Assembly (NCBI GenBank): GCA_021613535.1
Contig: CP075495.1
Coordinates: 1,054,001-1,118,000, forward strand
Direction: 5' to 3'
Origin: Adineta vaga
Lineage: Eukaryota; Rotifera
DNA: 64,000 nucleotides
Shown in pieces: positions 1-10,075 of this stretch. The stretch's first letter is position 1. Each line of letters begins with the position of its first letter. The notes beneath the pieces are model-generated. The model was given only the letters and a program-made list of their open reading frames with translations. It did no database searches and was not told the DNA's origin. The position numbers and the translations under genes are program-made.

Positions 1-390
1 AGTGATCAATTAGCTAATGTAGTTGGTGGAAATCAAGTAATAATAGAATTTTAAATTTTATTTCAATACTTAGTTTTTCATTTTCAAGATGCCACGTTCA
101 GAAGTTGTTAAACGTATGTGGGCTTATTTTAAAGAACATAATTTATTGGTAAATTCTTTCTTTAAATTTATTTTCAATCGATTCTCTTCTTTTTTCTTCT
201 TCTTAGGATCCACATAATAAACAATTTGTAAATTGTGATGAAACACTTGCGAAATTATTTGGTAAAATTTCAATTATTAAAATTCATTCTTCATTTCTAT
301 TCATTAATTATTTTAGGTCGAAAACGTATTCGTGCATTTGGTATGCTCAAAGATTTAACAAAACATATGAGTGATCCGGATAAACAATAA
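1..390 (+). CDS. SWIB-domain protein, 3' end (partial)
   Basis: Only the C-terminal 74 residues lie in the window; the gene starts upstream. Four exons can be joined in frame at GT...AG sites: 1-36, 89-148, 207-261 and 317-390 (TAA). The joined protein contains VVKRMWAYFKEHNLLDPHNK and then FVNCDETLAKLFG, which is the SWIB/MDM2 fold of UAF30- and BAF60-type chromatin proteins. It ends in a short polar tail, DLTKHMSDPDKQ. Family knowledge: stand-alone SWIB proteins act in the nucleus in rDNA transcription or chromatin remodelling. The introns are 52-58 bp, which sets the intron size for the window. The N-terminal part, often a DEK-C domain, is not visible, so the exact subfamily is uncertain. 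Confidence 0.85.
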
Positions 391-857
391 AGACTTGTTT
401 TCTTTTCTTCTTGTTGCTGTGATAGAGTTGATATCTTTTTAATATAAAAAGATCAAATTCAGTTCTTCCGAGATCACTCTACATATGAATATACATATAT
501 ATATATATACACAACCTTTTTTTTCTTTGTTGTTGTTGTTATTGTTTGTTTTGTTTTTCTTTTCTTTCTTTTTTTTTGGTGCCACCAAAAACATTATGTC
601 TCGTTTGTTTTGTAGAACTGCTTTCATTGTAGCGTGTTTGTATATAGATATATATACATTAACTTTTGTTCATTTATTCTATTCAGTTTCTTGTTTGTAG
701 ATGAGAAAACAAAGAAATTTTCTATGAAGAAGAAAAAAAAAGATGAATGTTTTGTTTTTTAAATGAAAAACTATTGATTAAGATCATTAAACATATATTT
801 ATAACAATCACTATTTCTAATTAAAGAATTTATTTTAACAATATTTTATTGATAATT
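391..857. other. 3' flanks, no gene
   Basis: AT-rich spacer between convergent genes. It holds a short TA/CA microsatellite near 490-510, a long T-rich tract at about 516-580 and no coding signal. The small ORFs here are low-complexity phenylalanine/leucine or lysine/asparagine runs. Confidence 0.6.
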
Positions 858-2783
858 TTAATCTGAAAAATATTTACATAATTGAATAATTCGATGATTC
901 CACATATCAACAATATAAAGATTTCCATTACAATCGATTGATAAACCTCGAGGACAAGATAATTTATTTGCTTTTTTATCTTCATCTTTACCACCAAGAA
1001 GAATAAAACTTTCTTTACTTTCTTCATACCAACACATTATTCGATTATTCCAACAATCTGATATATAAATTCGACGTTTATGATCAACAACAATTCCTTG
1101 AGGATTATCTAATTGATTCAGATTTTTTCCATCACCATTTCCACCAGCAACAATAATTCCTTCTTTTGCACGTTTTTTCCATTTCATTACACGATTATTC
1201 GAACTATCTGAGATATAAATCGATTGATTTTCATTAATAAAAAGAAAAGTTGGACCATTAAGTTGATTCAATTCACTTCCTTTACCATTTCCACCAGCAA
1301 CTATACATTGTTCATGTTCTCCATGTTTTAATCGTATAATTTGATCATTTTTATAATCTGAAACATAAATAAATCCAAGTTTATCCATTGTTAAACCATA
1401 ACAATCAATATTTTCAATAAGAATTTCTTGTTGATATTGATTTAACCATCGTATAACACGTTGATTTCTTTGGTCAGAAATAATTAATGAATTATTTTGT
1501 TTATCAACAAGTAGATCAATTGGTCGATTCAATTGTCCATTTCCACCAACAAGAATTCTTCCTAATTTTTCATCCGATTTCCATTCAACAATTCGATCAT
1601 TTTCAAAATCAGTTATATAAACTGTTTTCTCTTCATTAACAAAAATTCCTTGAGGACCAGATAATTGATTTAATTCACAACCTTTACCATTTCCACCAGC
1701 GATTGTTATAATTTGTTGTTTTCTCATTCCATTCGATGGTATTGGTGCTTTTAACTAAAAGAAAAACAAATATGATTCAATTCAATTTGAAAAAACAAAC
1801 AAATACCTTATTCAAAAATGATTCATAGATTTCTTTATGTTTTTGTGGAGTACTAATTCCTAGATCACTACTTTCCGGTTGAATATCACATGGATTTGAT
1901 TGATTCTAAAGAATAACAAAAGAATATTTGTTTTTTCGAACTAATAGAATTTGTTTACATAAAAAGGATTTTGATTAATTTCTTGAACACCTTTATGAAT
2001 TATATATTTTGCTTTGTTACGAAGTCGAGCGAGTGTTGATTGATTAGGTACTGAAACAGATATCGATGGTATAATTAAATCTACAGAACTTGTAGGTATT
2101 GAAAATGAAGGCGTATTTTCTTTTAATTGAATCATATATAAATCTTCTGCTGCTTTCCATTTTCCAACAACTTCAAAAGAACTTCCAGGTAAAAGAATAA
2201 TTTCATTTTCTTTTTTAAAATAAGAATGAGATTGAATTGCTTTACCATATATACATTCAATATTGAAAATTGTTCGAATTCCATTAGTACCAATAAATTT
2301 CTCTAGAATTGGCATAGTTGTTGTACATGAACTTATACCCCACCAGATTTGTTTTTTTACATATTGATCAGATACATTTTCACGAACACCACGCCAAATA
2401 ATTCCTTGAATTGATGGAAGTTTAGATAATGCAGTTAGAAATAATTTCAAATAAGGAAACCATGGTTTTAGGCTTTCGCGTTTTGCCGAACGAAGTCTTT
2501 CGTTTAGTAAAGTATATAAACTTGGATATGGTTTAGGCCATTGCATAGTATATAAACGAATAGCAGCTGATTCTTCTTGTGTTAGACCATCTGCTGGATT
2601 TTGACTATTTCTTCGTGCTGTTTTTATCATTGTATCAGCATCGTAAAGTAAATATTTAATTGGTTCAATTGAATCTATTAATGAGACCAATGGATATGTT
2701 TCAAATCCTCTAATAGGTCCAAGATTTTGTTTCGATTCATTAGCAGCATCTAGAAAACGTTCGGGAACGACTTCTTCACTCAT
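858..2783 (-). CDS. ART-NHL fusion: mono-ADP-ribosyltransferase plus six-bladed NHL propeller
   Basis: Three exons on the minus strand join in frame: 2783-1959, 1905-1807 and 1754-858 (about 606 aa; introns of 53 and 52 bp). Residues 1-275 form an R-S-E class ART domain: Arg131 in IIWRGVREN, the SSCTT motif at 151-155 and an E-x-E pair at Glu192/Glu194 in KENEIILLPG. A linker of about 45 residues leads to six NHL repeats, each with the pattern AGGNG...IYISD..N.RI..W, enough for one closed beta-propeller. Family knowledge: such ARTs move ADP-ribose from NAD+ to arginine or other residues. No signal peptide or membrane segment is seen, so a cytosolic protein is likely, with the propeller perhaps choosing the target. 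All three catalytic motifs are present, so activity is plausible. Start chosen at the first ATG, 2783. Confidence 0.85.
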
Positions 2784-3085
2784 TAGAATATGTGTAATGG
2801 TTCGATGATTTTATTTTTTTTATCAAAAAAACACGGAAGAGTCAATTTTTGTGTTTCTTTTCTGTCTAAAACGAAGAAAAAAAAACAAAAAACACGTGTT
2901 ATAATTAGATGATTTTATTGCATGACCAAAACAACGTCTGTTTATAATGTGTTGTACTTTAACCTTTTCGCTATGCCTATAAACGTATACATTTTCATAA
3001 ATGGTTCTTTTCGACAAACAATTATTCAATTTTATTAAATATTTTTCAAAAACAAAATAAAATAATAAAAACGATTTCTGAAGAC
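2784..3085. other. Intergenic, no gene seen
   Basis: AT-rich spacer with homopolymer A/T tracts between two minus-strand genes. It probably holds the 3' flank of the glycosyltransferase and the promoter of the ART-NHL gene. No clear motif was found. Confidence 0.5.
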
Positions 3086-4054
3086 TTAGTCTTGTATAAA
3101 TGCTTGATGTAATCTCCATAAACTAACATATTTTTCAGCTGGTGTCATATAATGAAAAGTAACAGCACGTCCAAAACCATAAGGATGATCTTTAATACCA
3201 AGTGGTAAAGAATAAAATTCTGGTGGTTGAGAATTAAATTCTTTTCGATCGATTAATTCGACTTTTATTCGTTTTCTAATACAATTAGGAACAAATTGAT
3301 CACTTTCAATAAGTTCTGAACGTCCTCGACAATTCTTTACAAATGATGGTAATTGAATAAAAACTGCCTTAGAAATTAAATATCCTCCTCCACCACAAAA
3401 TCCAACTTTACAAGTTCTTTGACCAATCATTAAAGATTGTTGAGAATCATATTCTGAAGCTAAACGATTTAAATTCGATGGAGAAACAAATGTATCATCA
3501 TCCATAACCATAATCCATTCAATTTCATTCTTATAAGAATTTTCATTAATCATTTTAACAATCATAGCTAAACCTTGCCCTAATTTCTGCATACTACCAA
3601 TACGATCAACAGGTCGTTTTGTACCTGGTTTAACAACATCATATATTGGTAATCGACTATCAAATGATTTTTCACCAACAAAAATTAAACGTGAAGGATG
3701 TAATGTAACTCCAAATGTACACATAATTATATCACAACGAGTTCGTAAGAAAGAATTACCTGTTTGTACCATATAAATAATATTACCTTTTGGTTTATTT
3801 AAAGGAAAATATTTTCCTTCTTTCCATTGTTGATAATCTAAATCAGTCCAACAATGAGAAAGATTAAGTTGATAACGAGTAGAATTGAAAGAGAATTCTG
3901 ATGATTCAATCGAAGCTTTAAATTTTGTTGTTTTAATAATTGTTATCTGTGTTGTTGAATTTATTTGATTATTTCCACGAAAAAAAACGAGAAAAAATAA
4001 TATATATATAAGAATCAAATAGAGTAATAAACGACGATATCGAACAAGACGCAT
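3086..4054 (-). CDS. Fringe/C1GALT-like glycosyltransferase (GT31-type), type II membrane protein
   Basis: A single-exon ORF of 322 aa. A short basic N-terminus is followed by one hydrophobic segment (about residues 9-26), giving a Golgi type II anchor, then a stem and a catalytic domain. The domain carries the metal-binding triplet in EWIMVMDDDTFVSP and a glycine-rich FCGGGGYLISKAVF stretch equivalent to the acceptor or nucleotide-sugar loop of fringe-like enzymes. Paired cysteines (RTCKVGFC, KNC...PNC) suggest a luminal fold. Family knowledge: GT31 fringe and core-1 enzymes add beta-1,3-linked sugars to glycoproteins in the Golgi using UDP-sugars. The donor sugar cannot be read from the sequence. 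The length is normal for the family and no lesion is visible. Confidence 0.8.
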   Translation of the reverse strand: MRLVRYRRLLLYLILIYILFFLVFFRGNNQINSTTQITIIKTTKFKASIESSEFSFNSTRYQLNLSHCWTDLDYQQWKEGKYFPLNKPKGNIIYMVQTGNSFLRTRCDIIMCTFGVTLHPSRLIFVGEKSFDSRLPIYDVVKPGTKRPVDRIGSMQKLGQGLAMIVKMINENSYKNEIEWIMVMDDDTFVSPSNLNRLASEYDSQQSLMIGQRTCKVGFCGGGGYLISKAVFIQLPSFVKNCRGRSELIESDQFVPNCIRKRIKVELIDRKEFNSQPPEFYSLPLGIKDHPYGFGRAVTFHYMTPAEKYVSLWRLHQAFIQD

Positions 4055-5011
4055 TGATAGTAAAGAATCTAAACATTATAATAAGTTTACAAACACAAAG
4101 TAAAAATGAATGTTCATATGACAGTCGTATGTTCATCACCTTTTTTTTCTTCTTTTCTTTCTCTTTTAATATTATATTCATATATCAATATTATAGATAT
4201 GACCGAGAACATTTATTTTTTACTTCTTCGTGTGTTATAATATGAAATACAACTATTCTATGATGATATAATATTCTATTCAAGTTTTAGTTTGGGATGT
4301 TTGAAATAAGTAAATCTATCTATATATTTGTTACCTTATTCGTTTATACTAATCATGAATCTAATCTTATTTTTTCTAATTAAAATATCTACGAGGTCGC
4401 TAGTTACTGCGTAAACACTTTATTATCGTTACATGAAATATTACATTGATTTTTTTAATGTAAAATAAATTTCAATTAAATATATATTTTTTCATGTCTA
4501 TGGACATCAATTAAATTGATAAAAATCTATTGAAAGCATATGTTAAGGAATATGATTTGCCGCGACACAGAATGATATAGTTTAAGAATAAAAATGACTA
4601 TAGGGTGAAAAAATCAATATATAAAATAAATGCATCATCACAGTGTACGAATCCCGTCGGTAAAATGTCATTGTAAAATCCATTGAACGTTTTCTTGTTG
4701 CTTATACTTTCAATATTTATAAGAATATTTTTCTTTGTCAACCGTTTTAATAAGAATCATTTTGTAAATCACAAAAAAAACATCGAATATTCAAGTGATC
4801 TCTAGACTTGATAATTATAAAAAATTATTGATTAAATGAAGTAGAATTCTCAAAATATCTTTTTCTTATTTTTTTATAATAATTTCCTGTTTATACAGAA
4901 TGGCGTATATTCAAAATTTCTTTTTCATTCCATCGATTCAAATCTGTCAAGAGAAAAAGAAATATTTTTTTTTCTACAAAAAAAAAGTAAATCTTCTTTT
5001 TTATATAAAAC
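4055..5011. other. Intergenic spacer, no gene seen
   Basis: About 950 bp of AT-rich sequence between divergently transcribed genes. Putative promoters of the fringe-like gene (leftward) and the first 7TM gene (rightward) must lie here, but no specific element stands out. Confidence 0.5.
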
Positions 5012-5947
5012 ATGTTATTCAATAATCAATCATGGTTTGTATCAATTGATATTGTCATGATATTATTCACAGCTTTAGCTGTTGGACTTGCTATTATTTT
5101 TTTAATTATTATAATATTTGATAAAACATGTCATACAGTTCCAATGATATTAGTCGCTAATTCTTGTTTAGCAGAATTAATCTTGGGAAGTGTTATGTTA
5201 AATTCAGCAATATTTACATTTGAAAATGATCTTAAACAAATACAATATTTCGATTCATCTTGTATTTTACGAGGATATTTAAGTTATGTTGCTATTTTTC
5301 TCCAAAATTGGTCTTATTTTCTTCAATCAATATATCGATATATGACAGTTGTTTATCCAAATGAATTATTATGGGAATCTAAACTTTTTCAATTTCTTCT
5401 TATTTGTTTAATATGGATCTTTGCTTTTATTTATCCATTACCATATATTCTCAATGATGAAATACAATATTATCCCAATGATCAAATTTGTCAAATGTCA
5501 CTCAATTTCTCATTCTTATCAATTTACAATACACTTGTCGTTTATATAATTCCAATTTTCTCTACAATTTTTGTTTATTTTATTTTCGTACAATATATTC
5601 AAGACATGAAAAACTTAATGATATCAATAAATACAATAACACGTGTAAAATGTGAATTGAAAATGGTTCGTCGAATTGTATTTCTTGTTGTTGGAATAGC
5701 AATAATGAATATTCCATATGGATTATTTCTTTTTTGGGGTTTATTTAGTAATGTCCCAAAGTATCATTTTCGAATTATATATATTTTTGTAGATGTTTTA
5801 TTAACATTTATAATGATAATGATGTTTGAATTTACAGAACCATTAAAAACATCATTAATTCAAACAAATTCTCTGGATGAACAAATACAAGAATCCCAGG
5901 ATATAAATCTATTAGACAGAAAAGAATTTTGTCATCATATAAAATAA
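5012..5947 (+). CDS. Divergent rhodopsin-like 7TM receptor, copy 1
   Basis: An intronless ORF of 311 aa with seven hydrophobic segments (about residues 10-35, 45-70, 85-110, 125-150, 170-195, 215-240 and 250-270). TM3 begins with the conserved cysteine in SSCILRG and ends with YRYMTVVYP in place of the usual D/E-R-Y. A second cysteine in the TM4-TM5 loop (NDQICQM) can form the standard disulfide. TM7 ends with FEFTEPLK instead of NPxxY. It is a clear tandem paralogue of the gene at 6453-7370. Family knowledge: many orphan 7TM receptors of this size occur in rotifers, and the ligand is unknown. The altered TM3 and TM7 motifs may change G-protein coupling. Start at the first ATG. Confidence 0.85.
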   Translation: MLFNNQSWFVSIDIVMILFTALAVGLAIIFLIIIIFDKTCHTVPMILVANSCLAELILGSVMLNSAIFTFENDLKQIQYFDSSCILRGYLSYVAIFLQNWSYFLQSIYRYMTVVYPNELLWESKLFQFLLICLIWIFAFIYPLPYILNDEIQYYPNDQICQMSLNFSFLSIYNTLVVYIIPIFSTIFVYFIFVQYIQDMKNLMISINTITRVKCELKMVRRIVFLVVGIAIMNIPYGLFLFWGLFSNVPKYHFRIIYIFVDVLLTFIMIMMFEFTEPLKTSLIQTNSLDEQIQESQDINLLDRKEFCHHIK

Positions 5948-6452
5948 ATTAATAATGTACAATTCTATTCATCAATGTTTTATGTAAATTGTATAAGTTT
6001 ATATTTTGAATTTAGAGAATAAATTAATTAGTAGTGTTGTATGTCCCGTAGAGTAGCTGTCTAATTCAGCTTTGAATGTATATGATGATATTCAAAAAGT
6101 GCTCCTACTCACTATTTTTGATAGATAAAGATTTCGACTTTGTTACTTATAAATCTTTTTTATAAGCAGAGTTATATATGTGGAGTATAATCACATAATT
6201 AAATAAGACGATTTATTTTAAAATACTCTTAAAATGTACTTTAGTTTTTCTTCGATGAAAAACAAAATTTATAATGTGAATAAGTAATTATCTTCCTTCT
6301 TCTACAGAAATACATTTTACGTCATACTAATTCTCTTCATTAAAACATAATACATGAATAAATTCTACATCAAAATCTTCTCTTTCGAATATATCTATTA
6401 ATATAGTTAGTTCTTTTTTCTGAAAGGATTTAACATTTTTTATTTTCTCAAA
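5948..6452. other. Spacer between tandem receptors
   Basis: About 505 bp, AT-rich, no coding signal. It presumably carries the terminator of copy 1 and the promoter of copy 2. Confidence 0.5.
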
Positions 6453-7370
6453 ATGACATCTCAAAATATTTCATCAATAACAAATATCGAACCATGGTTT
6501 ATTCCTTTGGATATTATCATGATCTTTTGTACTAGTTTACCTCTTCTAATTGCTATTATTTTTCTCATTACTATCATTTGGGATAAAACATGTCATACAA
6601 TTCCAATGATGTTGATGGCAAATTCATGTTTAACAGAAATATTTTTTGGAAGTGTAATGTTTACTTCAGCTCTCTTTACACTTCAGAATGATCTTAAACA
6701 AAGTCAATCAGTTGATTCACTTTGTATTCTTCGTGGATTTCTTGGTTATGCTGTAACTTTTCTTAAGAATTGGTCCTATTTTCTCCAAGCACTCTATCGA
6801 TATATTACAGTCGTTTATCCAAATCATTTATCATGGCAAACAATACGTATACAATTGATTCTCATCTGTTTCATATGGATCTTTGGATTTATTTGTGTAT
6901 TGCCATATATTCTAACTAATGATATTCAATATCTTGTCGATGATCAAATTTGTCAAATGCCTCTTCGATTAACATTTCTCGCCATTTATAATGCCTTGTG
7001 CGTTTATATGATTCCTATTGCATTGATCGGTGTTATCTATTTTAAATTGATTACATATGTTGGATCTATGAATAAACGTGTAACACCGATAGGTCTAATA
7101 TCTCGTGCACAGCGTGAATTAAAAATGGTTCGTCGACTAGTTATATTAGTAAATAGTCTTGCAGCAATTGGTGTTCCCTATGCATTATTTGTGTTTTGGT
7201 CGTTTTTTATCAGTCCACCAAAATATCATTTTCGAATTGCATATATCTTTGTAGATGTTTCATATACATTTGTAATGATATGTTTAGTTCAATTTACAGA
7301 TCCAGTGAAAAAATCTCTCATGAGAATAAAGAAACAAAATCCGAATCAAGTTATGGCAACAAGGAATTAA
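6453..7370 (+). CDS. Divergent rhodopsin-like 7TM receptor, copy 2
   Basis: An intronless ORF of 305 aa, the same architecture as the gene just upstream and similar along its whole length by eye. Shared hallmarks are FLITIIWDKTCHTIPMMLMA in TM1-TM2, the cysteine in SLCILRG, YRYITVVYP after TM3, DQICQMPL in the second extracellular loop and QFTDPVKKSL after TM7. Both copies keep the unusual YRY and F-T-[ED]-P motifs, so these are ancestral features of the pair and not random decay. Position and orientation indicate tandem duplication. The ligand and coupling are unknown. Confidence 0.85.
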   Translation: MTSQNISSITNIEPWFIPLDIIMIFCTSLPLLIAIIFLITIIWDKTCHTIPMMLMANSCLTEIFFGSVMFTSALFTLQNDLKQSQSVDSLCILRGFLGYAVTFLKNWSYFLQALYRYITVVYPNHLSWQTIRIQLILICFIWIFGFICVLPYILTNDIQYLVDDQICQMPLRLTFLAIYNALCVYMIPIALIGVIYFKLITYVGSMNKRVTPIGLISRAQRELKMVRRLVILVNSLAAIGVPYALFVFWSFFISPPKYHFRIAYIFVDVSYTFVMICLVQFTDPVKKSLMRIKKQNPNQVMATRN

Positions 7371-7865
7371 ATTAAACATTTGTTTGTTCTTATCGTTGTG
7401 TCGTTCTAAATGTTTTTAACGAAATATAGTTATTATAAACCAAAGAAACTCTAAACAGAGTAAAACAAAACATTCACTAAATATAGATCAGTATCTTGAG
7501 GGTATGGGTGTAAGATAGATGTAATACTCGACCTCAAGATTGTCTTATTACTCACTCACCCACTTATTCTGAAAAAGTTCATTTTAAGACAATTAAAAGA
7601 AAAGAAATGATGAAATATAAATATTAACATAGATTGTATTTTGATCTTTATCAAGGTAATTTTAATGTTGATTCATTCCTTCTCCTCCGTCACAGTGTAC
7701 AATGTTATATTAGTCAATATTTTTCTCGTTTCTTCTTTACAAATTCTGATTTTAGATGACTAATCAAATATACTAAAACAAAATGAGTAATCATAAAGTT
7801 ATAAAAGTTATATTACGAAGAAGAAAAAAATAAGTAAAATATTTCACCTTATTTTGATCAATTTT
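7371..7865. other. Intergenic spacer with G/T-rich hairpin-like motif
   Basis: No gene seen. Around 7495-7560 there is a local fold: CTTGAGGG...CCTCAAG flanking GTATGGGTGTAAG, followed by ACTCACTCACCCAC. Similar G/T-rich and C/A-rich pieces recur elsewhere in the window (see findings). Confidence 0.4.
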
Positions 7866-9866
7866 ATGGCTGTTGCACAATCAAATTCCATTAATAAAAA
7901 TGAAAATTTCTATTTAACATGGTTAGATTCATCTATAAATCATTCTTTAAAAAACATTGAAAAACAAAAACAATTTCGAAAGATTATTAAAAATTTCTTT
8001 TCATTTCAAAATGAACAACAATGTTTTAATTTCATTGAATCAAAATCAAAAAATGATCGAATTATTTTAATTCTTAATGGAATATTAGGAGAAATCTTTA
8101 TTCCTAAAATTAATCATTTTCAACAAATTATTTCTATCTATATTTATCAACAATATCATCAATTATGGACAAAACAATTTTCTAAAGTACAAAATTCTTT
8201 TCTTTAAAAATCATTCTTTGATTTTATTTGTTTTTCTTTATAGATCAAAGGTGTATTCGTTCATTTTACTGATCTTCTTCATCAAATTGAAATTAATCAT
8301 ATTTCTTCTCATAGATCTGATCAATTATTAACTATTTATATTCTTGAAGATAAATCAACTAGTGATTTAAATGGTGATTTTCTTCATTCTCAAATCTTAA
8401 TCGATTGTTTACTTAAAATGAACATGAATTCAAATGATCGAAATGAATTCTTAACTTTATGTAAACAAGAATATAAAGAAGATATTTATGAATTAAGTCT
8501 TATTGATCAATTTGAACGAGAATATTCTTCTAAAAATGCTTTATGGTGGTATACAAGAGATTCATTTATTTATAAAATGTTGAACAAAGCACTTCGAATA
8601 CAAAATATTCATTTACTTTATCTTTTTCGTTTTTTAATACATGATATTGAAAATGAAATTACAAAAACGAAATGTCAAACTTCAGTTCGTGTTTATCGAT
8701 CACAATTAATGTCGAAAGATGAAATTCAAATGTTACGAAATTCACTTGGAGATTTTATTTCTATTAATTCATTTTTTTCAACATCTATGAATTATCATCG
8801 TGCTCGATCGTTTGTTTTCAATGAAACAAATACGAACAATAATGAACGTGTTTTCTTTGATATTCAAGCTGATCCACATATGGAAAATCTTAAATCATTT
8901 GCTAATATTAGTTTATTAAGTTATTATCCTGAAGAACAAGAAGTTTTATTTATGATTGGTTCAATATTTCGAATCATTAATATTCATCAAGATGATGAAA
9001 TTATTATTATTCAAATGAAATTATCTTCATTAACTAATTATCATTTACAAGGTCTTATTCAATATATGAAAAAGAAACAAACAAATTTATTAGATTTAGC
9101 AAATATATTAACAAATATGGGAAAATGGAATGATGCAGAAAAATATTATTATCGATATTTAAATGAAGATTGTTATCAAAGAAAAGATTTTGCTGAATAT
9201 TATTCAGGTTTAGGAAGTTTAGAAAAGAAAAAAGAAAATTATGATTTAAGTTTAAAATATCATCAAAAATCTTTGGAAATTAAATTAGGAAAAAGTAAAC
9301 CAGATAGGAAAAGTATTGCAAATAGTTTTAATCGAATTGGTAATGTTTATGAAGAGAAAAATGAATATGAAAATGCATTAGAATCTTATAAAATAGCATT
9401 AGAAATCTTTGAACAAATTAATCATGATGATCAATCATCAATAGCAATGTGTATGAATAATATTGGTGTTATTTATAGAAAACAAAAGAAATATTCTCAA
9501 GCATTAGATTTATATGAAAAAATATTAATTATTTGGAAAAAATATCTTCCAATTAATTATAATAATCTTGGAAGTTCACATACAAATCTTGCATTAACTT
9601 ATCGATGTTTATCTCAATATGATTTAGCTTTATTACATTTGAATTTATCATTAAAAATTCATCAAGAATCTCGTCCATCACAACATCCATCAATTGCATC
9701 GACATTAGCAAATATTGGATTAGTTTATGAAGATAAGAATGATTATAAACAAGCAATAGATTATTTTGAAAAAGCATTGATTATCTATCAACAATCTTTA
9801 TCATCAACACATTCATATGTAATAGATATTAAAGAAAATATTCGACGAGTTTTATCAAAATTCTAA
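7866..9866 (+). CDS. ART-TPR fusion: mono-ADP-ribosyltransferase plus kinesin-light-chain-like TPRs
   Basis: Two exons, 7866-8186 and 8244-9866, join in frame across a 57-bp intron (about 647 aa). The ATG at 7866 (MAVAQSNS) is used; the frame is open a few codons upstream but has no earlier ATG. The N-terminal 240 residues are a helical region, followed by an R-S-E class ART domain: Arg in VRVYRSQ (about 259), FFSTSM (about 285) and E-x-E in PEEQEVLF (about 337-339). The C-terminal 270 residues are tandem TPR repeats of about 42 residues with patterns such as ALESYKIALEIFEQI and ANIGLVYEDKNDYKQAIDYF. Family knowledge: TPRs bind partner proteins, so they may steer the ART to a target. No signal peptide is seen. 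The catalytic motifs look intact. Confidence 0.85.
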
Positions 9867-10075
9867 TAATCTATTTTAAATTCTTTATGAACTCTAAATG
9901 AATGAAAAAGAATGAGCTTTTTTGTACAATACTAGATTATCAGTCTAAATAAAACAAAGTTTTTTATTCGATAAACAAAAGCATTAGCACTATCGTCAAA
10001 ATATATATATATAAATCTTCAAGTATGATTCTGAATTACATGTAGTTTATTTAAAAAAACCTATCGTGTTTAATA

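Noticed and set aside
485-700. Plus-strand 71-aa open frame
   Set aside because: Composed of T-rich low-complexity sequence downstream of the SWIB gene; no domain and no splice context.
7854-7865. Upstream TTG start for the ART-TPR gene
   Set aside because: Eukaryotic initiation at TTG is unlikely; the ATG at 7866 is in frame.
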